56,866 nucleotides of DNA, from positions 1-56,866 of the forward strand of contig VBOW01000068.1 of NCBI GenBank assembly GCA_005893275.1, read 5' to 3'. The stretch is from Candidatus Eisenbacteria bacterium. GTDB taxonomy: Bacteria; Eisenbacteria; RBG-16-71-46; SZUA-252. Made by a program: the position numbers and the translations under genes. Of the stretch, positions 16,358-24,997 are shown piece by piece (positions within the stretch are counted from its first letter, which is position 1; each line of letters begins with the position of its first letter). Below the pieces are notes generated by a model that searched no databases, had not been told where the DNA came from, and was given only the letters and a program-made list of their open reading frames with translations.

Positions 16358-18330
16358 TCCTGGTCCGCCTCGACCGGGTCACCCACGGATTCGGCGCCCG
16401 CACCCTGTTCGAGGATCTCTCGTTCCGCGCCGGCGACGAGGCGCGCATCGGTTTGGTCGGTCGAAACGGCACCGGCAAGACGACCCTGCTCCGCATTCTG
16501 GCCGGCACGGTCCAACCGGAGCGAGGAACCCGGTCGGTCTCACCCCACGTCCGCGTCGCGATGCTCGACCAGCAGGTAGCGCCCGACGGCGAGGAAACCG
16601 CGTTCGGGTACGCGCGCGGGGCCTTCCGGGAGCTGCTCCTCCTGATGGAGCGCGAGGAGGCGGTCCGGGCGGAGCTTCTGGGGCGCGGGGACGCGCCTCC
16701 GGAAGAGCTGACGGCCCTCGCCCACGAGCTGGGACACCTCCACGATCACTTCGCGAGGATGGGCGGCCACTCGATCGAGAGCCGCGTGGAGGAGATCCTC
16801 GAGGGCCTGGGTGTCGGACGACCCCTGTGGGCGCAGCCGCTCCGGACCCTGAGCGGCGGCGAGAAGGGGCGGGTCGCGATCGCCCGGCTCATCCTCTCGG
16901 CGCCCGATCTCCTTCTCCTGGACGAGCCCACGAACCACCTCGACATGGCGGCCACCGAATGGCTCGAGAACTTCCTCGCCCGCTCGAGCGATCCCTTCGT
17001 GCTCGTCTCGCACGACCGGACCCTCCTCGATCGCGTCTGCACGTCGGTTGCCGAGATCGAGCACGGCGGGCTCGAGCAGCACGCCGGGAACTACTCCCAG
17101 TTTGCCCGCAAGAAACGTGCGCGGATGGAGCAGGAGGCCAAGCGCTACGCCCTGGACGTGAAGGAGCGCGAGCGGCAGGAAGAATTCATCCGGAGAAACA
17201 TCGCGGGGCAGAAAACCAAGCAGGCGCAAAGCCGGCGGAAGCGCCTCGAGCGTGAGGGTCCTCTCGAGCGGCCGAGGGGGGAGACGGACGAGGTCGCGAC
17301 GTTCGACCGGTTACGCGCCTCGCGTTCCGGCTCCCACGTCATCGCGGCCCGCGACGTCACGATGGGCTATGGATCGCGCGCGCTGTTCCGCGGTCTTTCG
17401 CTCGACCTGATGCGTGGAGACAGGCTCGGCATCGTCGGCGGAAACGGGGCGGGGAAGACGACGCTCTTGCGGGTATTGAACGGCGAGCTCGCGCCGCTCG
17501 AGGGAACGATCGAGTGGGGAGCCGGCGTGACGCAAGGGGGGCTCGATCAGGAGGCCCAGGCCCTGCTTCCAACCTCCTCCGTCCTCGACACGCTCTGGGA
17601 TTTGAGACCGACGACCGACGAGGTCCAAGTCCGGAATTTCCTCGGCGGATTCCTCTTCCGCGGCGACGAGGTGCATCGCAAGGTGGGCACGCTCAGCGGC
17701 GGCGAGCGCACGCGGTTGGGTTTGGCCCGGCTGATCTGGTCCGGGCCCAACTTGATCTTTCTGGATGAGCCGACCAATCACCTCGACATCGCCTCGCGCG
17801 AATCGCTCGAGGCGGCGCTCCAGGCCTACGATGGAACGCTGGTCGTCGTGTCGCACGACCGGTACTTCCTGGACGCGGTCGCGACGCAGATCCTATGGCT
17901 CGACGCGGGGGAGGCGCGCTCGTATCGCGGTACCTTCTCGGAAGCGCGCGAGAAACGAGCGGCGGAGGCGCGGAGGGAGGCGGCGGCCCGAGCAGGGGCG
18001 GGCGCGGCGCGGGGCGCGGCGGCGGCCCCGGCGGCGCCGAAGGCGCCCGCGCGCACCGCCCCGCCCGGATCCACGAAGGAATCGCGCGCCCGCGAGCGCG
18101 CGGAGCGTGACCGGGCCGAGCGGGAACGGAGAAAGCGCCGCAAGGCAAAGCAATCGCTCGAGGCGGAGATCGCGGTCCTCGAAAAGAGGCTCGCCGAGCT
18201 CACCGCCGCGATGGAGGACGATTCGGCCAAAGGGGATCTCGCCGCGCTGCGCGTGGCGAGCGAGGACTACGGCCGCGCCCGCTCCCAGCTCGATGAGCTG
18301 CTCGCGCGCTGGGTGGAGATCGCGGAGTGA
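16354..18330 (+). CDS. ABC-F family ATPase (Uup-like)
   Basis: 658 residues with two ABC domains and no membrane segments. Domain 1 has Walker A GRNGTGKTT (near residue 36), signature LSGGEKGRVAIA and Walker B LLLLDEPTNHLD. A charged helical linker follows (KERERQEEFIRRNIAGQKT). Domain 2 has GGNGAGKTT, LSGGERTRLGLARL and LIFLDEPTNHLD. An Ala-rich low-complexity stretch (about residues 530-575) leads to a C-terminal coiled coil as in Uup. ABC-F proteins act on ribosomes or DNA branch structures. It is coupled by ATGA to rarA and by GTGA to the MFS gene, so the three form an operon. Confidence 0.92.
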   Translation: MILVRLDRVTHGFGARTLFEDLSFRAGDEARIGLVGRNGTGKTTLLRILAGTVQPERGTRSVSPHVRVAMLDQQVAPDGEETAFGYARGAFRELLLLMEREEAVRAELLGRGDAPPEELTALAHELGHLHDHFARMGGHSIESRVEEILEGLGVGRPLWAQPLRTLSGGEKGRVAIARLILSAPDLLLLDEPTNHLDMAATEWLENFLARSSDPFVLVSHDRTLLDRVCTSVAEIEHGGLEQHAGNYSQFARKKRARMEQEAKRYALDVKERERQEEFIRRNIAGQKTKQAQSRRKRLEREGPLERPRGETDEVATFDRLRASRSGSHVIAARDVTMGYGSRALFRGLSLDLMRGDRLGIVGGNGAGKTTLLRVLNGELAPLEGTIEWGAGVTQGGLDQEAQALLPTSSVLDTLWDLRPTTDEVQVRNFLGGFLFRGDEVHRKVGTLSGGERTRLGLARLIWSGPNLIFLDEPTNHLDIASRESLEAALQAYDGTLVVVSHDRYFLDAVATQILWLDAGEARSYRGTFSEAREKRAAEARREAAARAGAGAARGAAAAPAAPKAPARTAPPGSTKESRARERAERDRAERERRKRRKAKQSLEAEIAVLEKRLAELTAAMEDDSAKGDLAALRVASEDYGRARSQLDELLARWVEIAE

Positions 18331-19574
18331 GGGAACCGGAGCCGTCCCCGCACGCCGGCGGGGCGCAAGCTCCCGGGGGCTGGCTCAACCGCAACGTCTG
18401 GGCGCTCGCCGTCACGAGCTTTCTCTCCGACCTCGGGCACGAAACGGCGACCGCGGCGCTGCCCTCCTTCCTCGCCGCGCTCGGCGCCCCGCCCGTCACG
18501 CTGGGTGCGATCGAGGGCATCGCGGATGCGGCCTCCAGCTCCGTGAAGCTCCTCACAGGCTGGATCTCCGACCTCGTGGGCCGGAGGAAGCCGTTCGTCG
18601 TGGCGGGCTACCTCATCACCGGCGTCTCCACCGGCGTCTACGCGCTCGCGAATTCCTGGGTCGCGATCCTGGGCGCCCGGACGGTCGGCTGGATCTCCCG
18701 CGGCGCGCGGGGACCGCTGCGCGACGTCATCCTCACGCAATCCGTGCCGGCAGAGGCCCGCGGCCGCGCCTTTGGGTTCCATCGGGCGGGGGACACGGTG
18801 GGAGCTGTGCTCGGGCCGCTGTTCGCGGCGGCGGCGCTGCCGTGGCTCGCCTCGAGGTTGGACGGCCGTCCCACCGATCCCTTCCGCTGGGTGTTCCTGC
18901 TTTCCGTCATCCCCGGCGTCCTTTCGGGCCTTGTCGTCTGGGCCTTCGTGACCGAGCGGGTGGGCGCGAGGCCGAATGTGCCGCGCTTTCTGGCCACCCT
19001 CCGGGGTCTTCCGCGGGCGTTCCGCCGCTACCTCGTGGGCGTCGGCATCTTCGGCGCCGGAGACTTCGCGCACACGCTTCTCATCATGGGCGCCGCGCAC
19101 GTGCTCGCGCCGAGCCACGGGCCCATGAAAGCGGCGGCGATGGGAGCGCTCCTCTTCGTGGTGCACAACGTTCTCTACGCGGTGACGCCTTTTCCGGTCG
19201 GCTGGCTCAGCGACCGCATCGGTCGCCGCGGGCTCCTCGCGCTGGGCTACGGGGTGGGCGCCGTGATGGCGATCTCGGCGGGGATCGTATTCGCGCGGGG
19301 AATCGACGACATCGGCGTGCTCGCGGGAGTGTTCGCCCTCGCGGGCATCGTCGCGGGAGTGGAAGACACCCTCGAGGGAGCCGCCACCGCCGATTTTGCC
19401 CCAGAGGAAACGCGCGGGACCGCGTTCGGCGTTCTCGGTCTCGTGAACGGCGCCGGCGACCTGGTCTCGAGCCTCGTCGTAGGGGCGCTTTGGCTCGCCA
19501 ATCCCCTCCTCGGATTCGGCTACGCCGCCCTCATGATGGCGATCGGCGCCACGCTCGTGTACCGCGTGCGGTAG
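18327..19574 (+). CDS. Major facilitator superfamily transporter
   Basis: 415 residues from GTG 18327, which overlaps the ABC-F stop (GTGA). About twelve hydrophobic helices are visible. The loop between helices 2 and 3 reads GWISDLVGRRKPFVVAGY, a good MFS motif A, and the matching loop in the second half reads GWLSDRIGRRGLLALGY. The short charged N-terminus is Pro-rich. The substrate cannot be inferred; related sequences are generally annotated as MFS carriers without a known substrate. Confidence 0.88.
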   Translation: MREPEPSPHAGGAQAPGGWLNRNVWALAVTSFLSDLGHETATAALPSFLAALGAPPVTLGAIEGIADAASSSVKLLTGWISDLVGRRKPFVVAGYLITGVSTGVYALANSWVAILGARTVGWISRGARGPLRDVILTQSVPAEARGRAFGFHRAGDTVGAVLGPLFAAAALPWLASRLDGRPTDPFRWVFLLSVIPGVLSGLVVWAFVTERVGARPNVPRFLATLRGLPRAFRRYLVGVGIFGAGDFAHTLLIMGAAHVLAPSHGPMKAAAMGALLFVVHNVLYAVTPFPVGWLSDRIGRRGLLALGYGVGAVMAISAGIVFARGIDDIGVLAGVFALAGIVAGVEDTLEGAATADFAPEETRGTAFGVLGLVNGAGDLVSSLVVGALWLANPLLGFGYAALMMAIGATLVYRVR

Positions 19575-19625
19575 CGCCCACGCCCTCGTTGTGACGTATG
19601 GAACGACCTGCTAGTCTCCGCCGCC

Positions 19626-20888
19626 ATGACGCTTCCCCTCGAGCGCCATTGGAAAAACGTCGCCTGGGCTCTGTGCGTGGAGGCGTTCTGGGGCCTCTCC
19701 TTGGCGCTCATTTCGGTGGTTGCCATCGTCCCCGTTTTTCTCTCGCACCTGGGCGCCTCGAACACGGTTTTGGGCGCGCTTCCGGCGGTGTGGACGCTCA
19801 TGGCGTATCTGCCCGGCGCCTTGGGCTCCCACTTCACGAGCCACCTTCCGCTCCGCAAGCAGGCGGTATTCCTGTTTCACGCCGCCGCGGGGATCCCGTG
19901 GGTGCTGGCGGCGTTTTGGTTCGGCATGGGCGCGCGGCGGAGCCCCGGGCTCGACATCACGGTCTTCCTGGTCTTGTGGGGTGCGGCGTGGGGCTTCATG
20001 GGGCTTTTCATTCCGGTCTGGATCAATTTCATCGGGAAGGTGACGCGCCCCGAGCTTCGCGCGACCTCGTTCGGGATCATTTTCTTCTTCCAGACCCTGA
20101 TGGGGGTGATCGGCGGCTGGATCGCGAATCGAATTCTTTCCAGCGCGCTGCCGTTTCCTCAGAACTACGCCCTCGGATTTCTCGTCGCGGGGATTGCCAT
20201 GACCGCCGGCGCCTTCTTTTTTCTCCCCGTGGTGGAGGACCCTGGCGCCACCGTCCCGCAGGGCCAGGCTGTCGCGACGGTGATCCGCCATATGCGCGAG
20301 GTGCTCTCCGATCGGGGCGGTGTGCGGGTCTATCTCGCGATCGTCCTGCTCACCGTCGGGGGATGGCTCCTCATCTCCTACTATCCGGTCTTCGCCGAGA
20401 GGCGATTCGGATTGCGGGCTCGCGATTCCGCGATCTTCACCGCGGTGTGCATGGCGGGACAGATGATCGGAAGCGTCCTGACCGGAATCGTGGGGGACCG
20501 CTTCGGATACGCGAAGGTCTCGATCGTGTCTGTCGTCTCGCTTACGATCGGGCTCGCCGTGGCGATCTGGGGATCGCATCCAGCGTCTTATTACGTCACC
20601 GCGTTCGCCACCGGTCTTTACATCGTGACGGACCGGCTCGCGCAGTTCAATCTCTCGATGGCGTTTTGCCCGCACGAGGACAACACGGCGTGGCTGGGCG
20701 CGATCCCGGCGATCACCGCCCCCGTGGTGGCGCTGGTCGCGGGGTCGGGGGGGAGCTTCATCGACCGGTTCGGCTTCTCGAGCGTCGCCTGCGTCGGGCT
20801 CGCGGTCTCCGTCGCGGCTCTGTACCTTGCGTTGTTCCGGTTGAGGGAGCCGGCTTACTCACTCGCAGGAAGGGGGAAGGCAACATGA
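19626..20888 (+). CDS. Major facilitator superfamily transporter, coupled to a heme-barrel gene
   Basis: 420 residues with about twelve membrane helices; the motif between helices 8 and 9 reads GIVGDRFGYAKVS. It is not closely similar to the MFS protein just upstream. The last bases overlap the start of the next gene (ATGA at 20885-20888), so its product is probably made in proportion to the CxxCH-containing barrel protein. The gene begins 51 bases after the previous stop. Substrate unknown; the pairing with a heme-binding outer-membrane type protein suggests a small metal, heme or anion cargo, which is speculation. Confidence 0.85.
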   Translation: MTLPLERHWKNVAWALCVEAFWGLSLALISVVAIVPVFLSHLGASNTVLGALPAVWTLMAYLPGALGSHFTSHLPLRKQAVFLFHAAAGIPWVLAAFWFGMGARRSPGLDITVFLVLWGAAWGFMGLFIPVWINFIGKVTRPELRATSFGIIFFFQTLMGVIGGWIANRILSSALPFPQNYALGFLVAGIAMTAGAFFFLPVVEDPGATVPQGQAVATVIRHMREVLSDRGGVRVYLAIVLLTVGGWLLISYYPVFAERRFGLRARDSAIFTAVCMAGQMIGSVLTGIVGDRFGYAKVSIVSVVSLTIGLAVAIWGSHPASYYVTAFATGLYIVTDRLAQFNLSMAFCPHEDNTAWLGAIPAITAPVVALVAGSGGSFIDRFGFSSVACVGLAVSVAALYLALFRLREPAYSLAGRGKAT

Positions 20889-22021
20889 TACCCGCGGTTC
20901 GGTCCTCAGGTCGTTGGATGCGCGTCTTGGGATCAACCTTGTTCTCGCTGACGGCGCTGGCCATGGCGTCCGCGCCGCGCGCCGGAGCGCTGCCCCTCTA
21001 CGCATCGCGCGAGGGGAAGACATGCGTTTCGTGTCACTTCGACCCGAACGGCGGCGGGATGCGGAACGATTTCGGCTTTCTCTACTGCAAGAATCGCCAC
21101 GGTCTCGATACGGAAGCGAAGTGGGCCAACGTGACGGTGGATCCCCGATTGAATGAGTGGGTCTCGATCGGAGTCGACACCCGGCTCCTCTACATTGCTT
21201 CGCATTTGAGCGGCGGGTCGACGCTTGCGACCTCGACCTTTCTCCCCATGCAGGGGCAGCTCAACGTGGCGCTTACCCCGCATGATTACCTGACCATGGT
21301 CATGAGCCGCGGGATCACGATCGACCCGGATGAGTTCCAGGCGCGCGAGCTGTACGGCCTGATCCACGGGCTTCCGCACGGTCTTTACGCCAAGCTCGGG
21401 CGGTTTCGCCTTCCGTTCGGGTTGAGGCAGGACGACCACACATCCTATGTCCGCGTTCCCTTCTTCCTTCCCTATGATTCGCAGAAGGACGACGCCGGGC
21501 TCGAGGTCGGGGCGGCCGGCTCGAGGTACTTCGGCCAGCTCTCGTTCACGAACGGCTCGGGAACCATCAGCCCCGAGCGGGCGCAGACCCTCGCCGGCAA
21601 AGTCGGCATGAGCGGGAAGCGGCTCGGGGGGGGCGTTTCGGGATTCCACCAGTATCGCGAGCTGTTGCGGACCACGCAGGACCGTTGGGGCCTCTACGCG
21701 ATGAGCACGTGGCAAAAATTTACCGCGATCGGCGAGTATGCAGGGGGAACCCAGGAGGCACCGCTCGGCGGCACGAAGAATCTCTGGGCCGCCTTCGCGG
21801 AGGTGGATTATCGAGTGGCGCGGGGGATCAATGTCCGCGGCAAGCTCGATTATCTGGAGCCAAACCGGGGCGTATCGGGGGATCTCTATAGGCGCTGGCT
21901 GATCGAAGCGGACGTGGCGCCCGTGCCGTTCACCGAGGCCAAATTATCGTTTCGGGATCACCACGAGGAGCTGCTCGGGAACTACCAGGAGTACCTCGTT
22001 CAGTTCTTCTTTCCGTTCTAG
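20885..22021 (+). CDS. Exported outer-membrane barrel-like protein with a heme c (CxxCH) motif
   Basis: 378 residues. A signal peptide (residues 1-36, LGSTLFSLTALAMASAPRAGA) is followed at once by GKTCVSCHFDPNGGGMRNDFG, a single CxxCH heme-attachment site. The rest is rich in alternating polar and hydrophobic strands with GLYAKLGRFRLPFGLRQDD, like phosphate- or porin-type barrels, and the chain ends in Phe (QFFFPF), as outer-membrane barrels do. It probably sits in the outer membrane with the heme on the periplasmic side. Coupled by ATGA to the MFS gene upstream. Confidence 0.75.
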   Translation: MIPAVRSSGRWMRVLGSTLFSLTALAMASAPRAGALPLYASREGKTCVSCHFDPNGGGMRNDFGFLYCKNRHGLDTEAKWANVTVDPRLNEWVSIGVDTRLLYIASHLSGGSTLATSTFLPMQGQLNVALTPHDYLTMVMSRGITIDPDEFQARELYGLIHGLPHGLYAKLGRFRLPFGLRQDDHTSYVRVPFFLPYDSQKDDAGLEVGAAGSRYFGQLSFTNGSGTISPERAQTLAGKVGMSGKRLGGGVSGFHQYRELLRTTQDRWGLYAMSTWQKFTAIGEYAGGTQEAPLGGTKNLWAAFAEVDYRVARGINVRGKLDYLEPNRGVSGDLYRRWLIEADVAPVPFTEAKLSFRDHHEELLGNYQEYLVQFFFPF

Positions 22022-22038
22022 GCCGGCGGGCGCCGGCC
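22021..22038. terminator. GC-rich hairpin between convergent genes
   Basis: A perfect 8-bp stem GGCCGGCG/CGCCGGCC lies directly after the barrel-gene stop and before the convergent acyl-CoA dehydrogenase stop. There is no T run, so it is only a candidate bidirectional terminator. Confidence 0.4.
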
Positions 22039-22058
22039 GGCGGGCGGGACGGTGGCGG

Positions 22059-23225
22059 CTACTTGTATGCCGGGATTCCCGTGATGGTCTCGCCGATGAC
22101 CAAGGTGTGGATATCGTGCGTGCCCTCGTAGGTATAGACCGACTCGATATTGCACATGTGGCGTCCGCACTGATATTCGTCCGTGATGCCGCTGGCGCCC
22201 AGGATCTCCCGGGCGAGCCGCGCGATCTCGCGCGCGATGTGGATGTTGTTCATTTTCCCGAGGGAGATGTGATGCGGCTGCACGCGGCCGGCATCCTTGA
22301 GCCGGCCGATCTGGAGCGCGAGGAGCTGCGCCTTCGTGATCTCGCGAATCATCCAGGCGAGCTTTTCCTGCACCATCTGGAATGAGGCGATCGGCTTGTC
22401 GAACTGGATGCGGGTTTTCGCGTAGTTCAGCGCCTCGTGATAGCAGGCCATCGCGGAGCCGATCCCGCCCCAGGCGATACCGTATCGCGCCTGATTCAAA
22501 CAGCCGAGCGGGCCTTTCAGGCCCTCGACATTGGGCAACAGGTTCTTCAGGGGAATCCGGCAGTCCTGGAATGTGAGCTCGGAGGTGACCGAGGCGCGCA
22601 GGGAAAACTTTCCGTGCACGTCCTTGGTCGAGTAGCCCGGCGTCCCTTTCTCGACGATGAACCCGCGAATCACGCCGTCGAGCCGCCCCCACACGATCGC
22701 GATGTCCGCGATCCCGCCGTTCGTGATCCACATCTTGCTTCCGTTCAGGAGGTAGGAGTCCCCGTCCTTGCGGGCCACCGTTCGCATCCCGGACGGATTG
22801 CTCCCGAAATCGGCTTCGGTGAGGCCGAAGCAGCCGATCACCTTTCCGCGCGCCATCTCGGGCAGGTACTTGTTCTTCTGCTCGTCGGAGCCGTAGGTCA
22901 GGATCGGATACATGCAGAGCGCGCCCTGCACCGAGACGAACGAGCGAAGCCCGCTGTCGCCCCGCTCCAGCTCCTGCATGATGAGCCCGTAGGCGACGTT
23001 GTTGAGCCCCGCGCAGCCGTATCCGTGGATGTTCGCGCCGTAAAATCCAAGCTCCGCCATCTCGGGGATGAGGTCCATGGGGAAGGTCCCGGCGCGGTTG
23101 TGCTTTTCGATGACGGGCATAAGCCGGTCCGTCACGAATTGGCGGGTGAGGCCCCTTACCGCGAGCTCTTCTTCGTTGAAGAGGCCGTCGATTTCGAGGA
23201 AATCGACGCCGTCGAACCGCTGCAT
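22059..23225 (-). CDS. gcdH: Acyl-CoA dehydrogenase, glutaryl-CoA dehydrogenase type
   Basis: 388 residues from ATG 23225, which has a clear GGAGG upstream; a longer in-frame start at 23414 adds 63 unconserved residues and was rejected. FAD and substrate segments FGLTEADFGSNPSGM, WITNGGIADIAIVW, LNQARYGIAWG and the catalytic-Glu stretch YEGTHDIHTLVIGE match glutaryl-CoA dehydrogenases, which oxidise and decarboxylate glutaryl-CoA to crotonyl-CoA in Lys/Trp breakdown. Some close homologues act on other acyl-CoAs, so the substrate is likely but not certain. No electron-transfer flavoprotein genes are nearby. Confidence 0.88.
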   Translation of the reverse strand: MQRFDGVDFLEIDGLFNEEELAVRGLTRQFVTDRLMPVIEKHNRAGTFPMDLIPEMAELGFYGANIHGYGCAGLNNVAYGLIMQELERGDSGLRSFVSVQGALCMYPILTYGSDEQKNKYLPEMARGKVIGCFGLTEADFGSNPSGMRTVARKDGDSYLLNGSKMWITNGGIADIAIVWGRLDGVIRGFIVEKGTPGYSTKDVHGKFSLRASVTSELTFQDCRIPLKNLLPNVEGLKGPLGCLNQARYGIAWGGIGSAMACYHEALNYAKTRIQFDKPIASFQMVQEKLAWMIREITKAQLLALQIGRLKDAGRVQPHHISLGKMNNIHIAREIARLAREILGASGITDEYQCGRHMCNIESVYTYEGTHDIHTLVIGETITGIPAYK

Positions 23226-23346
23226 GAATCCTCCGGAAACGTTCCGCGAAGCGGGGAAATCGAGACTAGAAAAGCGAGGATAGCCGCCGCGGATGGCTCC
23301 GGCAACGGGGGATTTGCCGGGGAGGCGGCGCGCGTGGAGGGCGAAT

Positions 23347-23375
23347 TTGACCGGGGCGGCGACCGGCGTTATAGT
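23347..23375 (+). promoter_or_regulatory. Sigma-70-type promoter for tRNA-Glu
   Basis: TTGACC (23347-23352), a 17-base spacer and TATAGT (23370-23375) match the -35/-10 consensus well. Transcription would begin near 23382, about 45 bases before the tRNA. The site lies between the dehydrogenase start and the tRNA. Confidence 0.65.
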
Positions 23376-23425
23376 CTTGCGCGCCTTAGGCGTGTCTCCC
23401 GCTAAAATCCTCACGCGTTGAGGTT

Positions 23426-23503
23426 GTCCCCATCGTCTAGCCTGGCCTAGGACACCGCCCTTTCACGGCGGCAACAGGGGTTCGAATCCCCTTGGGGACA
23501 CCA
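23426..23503 (+). tRNA. tRNA-Glu (anticodon TTC)
   Basis: The acceptor stem GTCCCCA (23426-23432) pairs with TGGGGAC ending at 23499; the D arm is GTCTAGCC...GGCCTAGGAC. The anticodon stem CCGCC/GGCGG holds the loop CTTTCAC with anticodon TTC. The T arm is AGGGG-TTCGAAT-CCCCT. The discriminator A at 23500 is followed by an encoded CCA (23501-23503). A putative island begins directly downstream. Confidence 0.95.
23492..23501 (+). repeat. Putative attachment-site half: tRNA-Glu 3' end
   Basis: TTGGGGACAC at the tRNA 3' end is repeated exactly at 28307-28316, just past the methyltransferase gene. A repeat of a tRNA 3' end flanking foreign genes is the usual outcome of site-specific integration. 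Ten bases is short, so chance is possible. Confidence 0.35.
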
Positions 23504-23533
23504 CAATTCCTTCGGGCCGGTGAGACTATACGA

Positions 23534-24700
23534 TCAGCGCGCTCTGGCGTGACCCGCGTGTCCGGTCCGGGAGGGACCCGCACGCTTAGACTTCGAGCCT
23601 GCCCTCATCGTGCAGCCTACGTTGGTTATCCACCGATACAGGAGCACCAGGGTGCTTCCGAGCACAGTCAGCATCCCGCCTACCGCGACCAAGGTGAGAC
23701 CTCTCTTCGATGCGGGGATCGCAGGGAACGCGAGAGCGACGAGCGGCACAGCCACCCCGACCACGATCAGCCACGCGAGATGCGCGAACATCGCGCGTAG
23801 ACGAGTTAGGTTCTGATGGTGGATCTCGATCGAGAGTTCCCGTGCGCGGGACGCCAACTCCAGCGTGTCGTTGATGAGGTCCTCCCAGAACGAAAGGGAC
23901 TGCCAAGAGCCTGTGGCAGCGGCCTCGGGACGGATGCGCTCCACCGCGTTCATCACGCCCGGCCAGGTGGCCAGGACCACGTCGTGCAGGCTGGTGACAC
24001 CGGCGGCCGGGCCGCCGCCTAGCTCCTCCACGAAATATCGGTAGTGCTTCGGGCGCGTCAACGTTCCGCTCAGTTGCTCCAGAGCGTCGACGATGTCGCT
24101 GATCTTCTGGACGCCAATCAGCCTGCCGCCCGTATCGCTTCCGTCGTACACGCTCCACTCGAAGCCGACCCGATGCACGCATTCCAGGAAGCGGGTCAGG
24201 TGCTCGCCCTTGTTCGTCCTGTTGTTGAAGTTGGTCTCCAGCATGTCGAACGCGCGGCGGATTGGTTGAAGCTCCCTCTGACACTCCCGCAGCGCCTCCA
24301 CTCTGCGCCTCCGCAACTCCTTGGTCTGTGCCGTCGCGCTCATCAGCCCCGCCGCGAGTAGGCCGGACGTGAGCGACGCGGCCGGAAGAACAGCGCGCAA
24401 CAACCCATCTACGTTGGTTGTCATCGGCACCAGGCGCCACCCGAGGAAGTACAGACCGAAGCACGTTGCGGCCGGCAGCGGCAAGGCTGCAGCCCACCGC
24501 CACCACGCCCGCACGCGATAGGCGAGCCGCGCGAGCCCGATGTCCTCTGTGGCCCACATCCGCGGCGCCGGGCTGCGGCCGGCCACGGCGACGACCAGCC
24601 TCCGGAACATCCGCAGCCGCGCGAAGAGCCTGTGGCGGGCCGAGGGCTTCCAGCGGTTGGGGTCAAGACCGACTGGTTCAGCGAGTGGCCGGTGTTCCAT
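23534..24700 (-). CDS. Hypothetical membrane protein, island gene
   Basis: 388 residues. Two hydrophobic helices at about 68-90 and 98-122, a soluble helical middle (about 125-305), and two further helices at about 307-334 and 340-363. The start ATG at 24700 has only a weak ribosome site (GGA). The C-terminal 25 residues are basic and low in complexity. I do not recognise the family. It sits between tRNA-Glu and a restriction-type DNA methyltransferase, so a role in defence or in an integrated element is plausible but not shown. Confidence 0.65.
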   Translation of the reverse strand: MEHRPLAEPVGLDPNRWKPSARHRLFARLRMFRRLVVAVAGRSPAPRMWATEDIGLARLAYRVRAWWRWAAALPLPAATCFGLYFLGWRLVPMTTNVDGLLRAVLPAASLTSGLLAAGLMSATAQTKELRRRRVEALRECQRELQPIRRAFDMLETNFNNRTNKGEHLTRFLECVHRVGFEWSVYDGSDTGGRLIGVQKISDIVDALEQLSGTLTRPKHYRYFVEELGGGPAAGVTSLHDVVLATWPGVMNAVERIRPEAAATGSWQSLSFWEDLINDTLELASRARELSIEIHHQNLTRLRAMFAHLAWLIVVGVAVPLVALAFPAIPASKRGLTLVAVGGMLTVLGSTLVLLYRWITNVGCTMRAGSKSKRAGPSRTGHAGHARAR

Positions 24701-24721
24701 GGAGTCCGTTCTCGCGTAGGA

Positions 24722-24922
24722 TCATCGTGCGTTCGGCCCCTTGAGCGGCTCGGAGCGCGGCGGCCTCGCGGGTGACTCGCGCGGCGCAGACGGGTCGCGC
24801 GCCACAGGCTCTCGCAGTAGCTCGGCGACCGAGGCGCCGTCGTCCGGCTCGCGCCAGCCCATCGCCCACGACCGGCGTAGCCGGCGGACAGCGAGGATTC
24901 GGCGGAGCGTTCGAGGGTCCAT
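24722..24922 (-). CDS. Small basic hypothetical protein
   Basis: 66 residues from ATG 24922, with GGGAGGG placed 7-8 bases upstream. The sequence (RRILAVRRLRRSWAMGW, then ASVAELLREPVARDP) is basic with one helical stretch. It ends 22 bases before the start of the 388-aa membrane protein gene and would be the first gene of that operon. It is divergent from the methyltransferase gene across a 75-bp gap. If it is not real, 24701-24997 is a non-coding gap of 297 bases. Confidence 0.45.
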   Translation of the reverse strand: MDPRTLRRILAVRRLRRSWAMGWREPDDGASVAELLREPVARDPSAPRESPARPPRSEPLKGPNAR

Positions 24923-24997
24923 CTGATGCCCTCCCTGAGACCACTCGGCTTCTGGTAAGTTCCTTCTTCATCCAGTCTACACGAGGGGGGAGGCCGC

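Noticed and set aside
16275-17255. A 326-residue open frame
   Set aside because: An Arg/Pro-rich shadow of rarA and the ABC-F gene in another frame.
17765-19594. A 609-residue open frame
   Set aside because: It is a GC-rich shadow across the ABC-F and MFS genes, with Arg-rich composition and no domain.
19598-20884. Long N-terminal extension of the heme-barrel gene
   Set aside because: It is a shadow of the MFS gene; the real start is the ATG at 20885 with a signal peptide directly after.
22059-23414. Longer form of the acyl-CoA dehydrogenase
   Set aside because: The added 63 residues are unlike the family; ATG 23225 has a proper GGAGG and family-like N-terminus.
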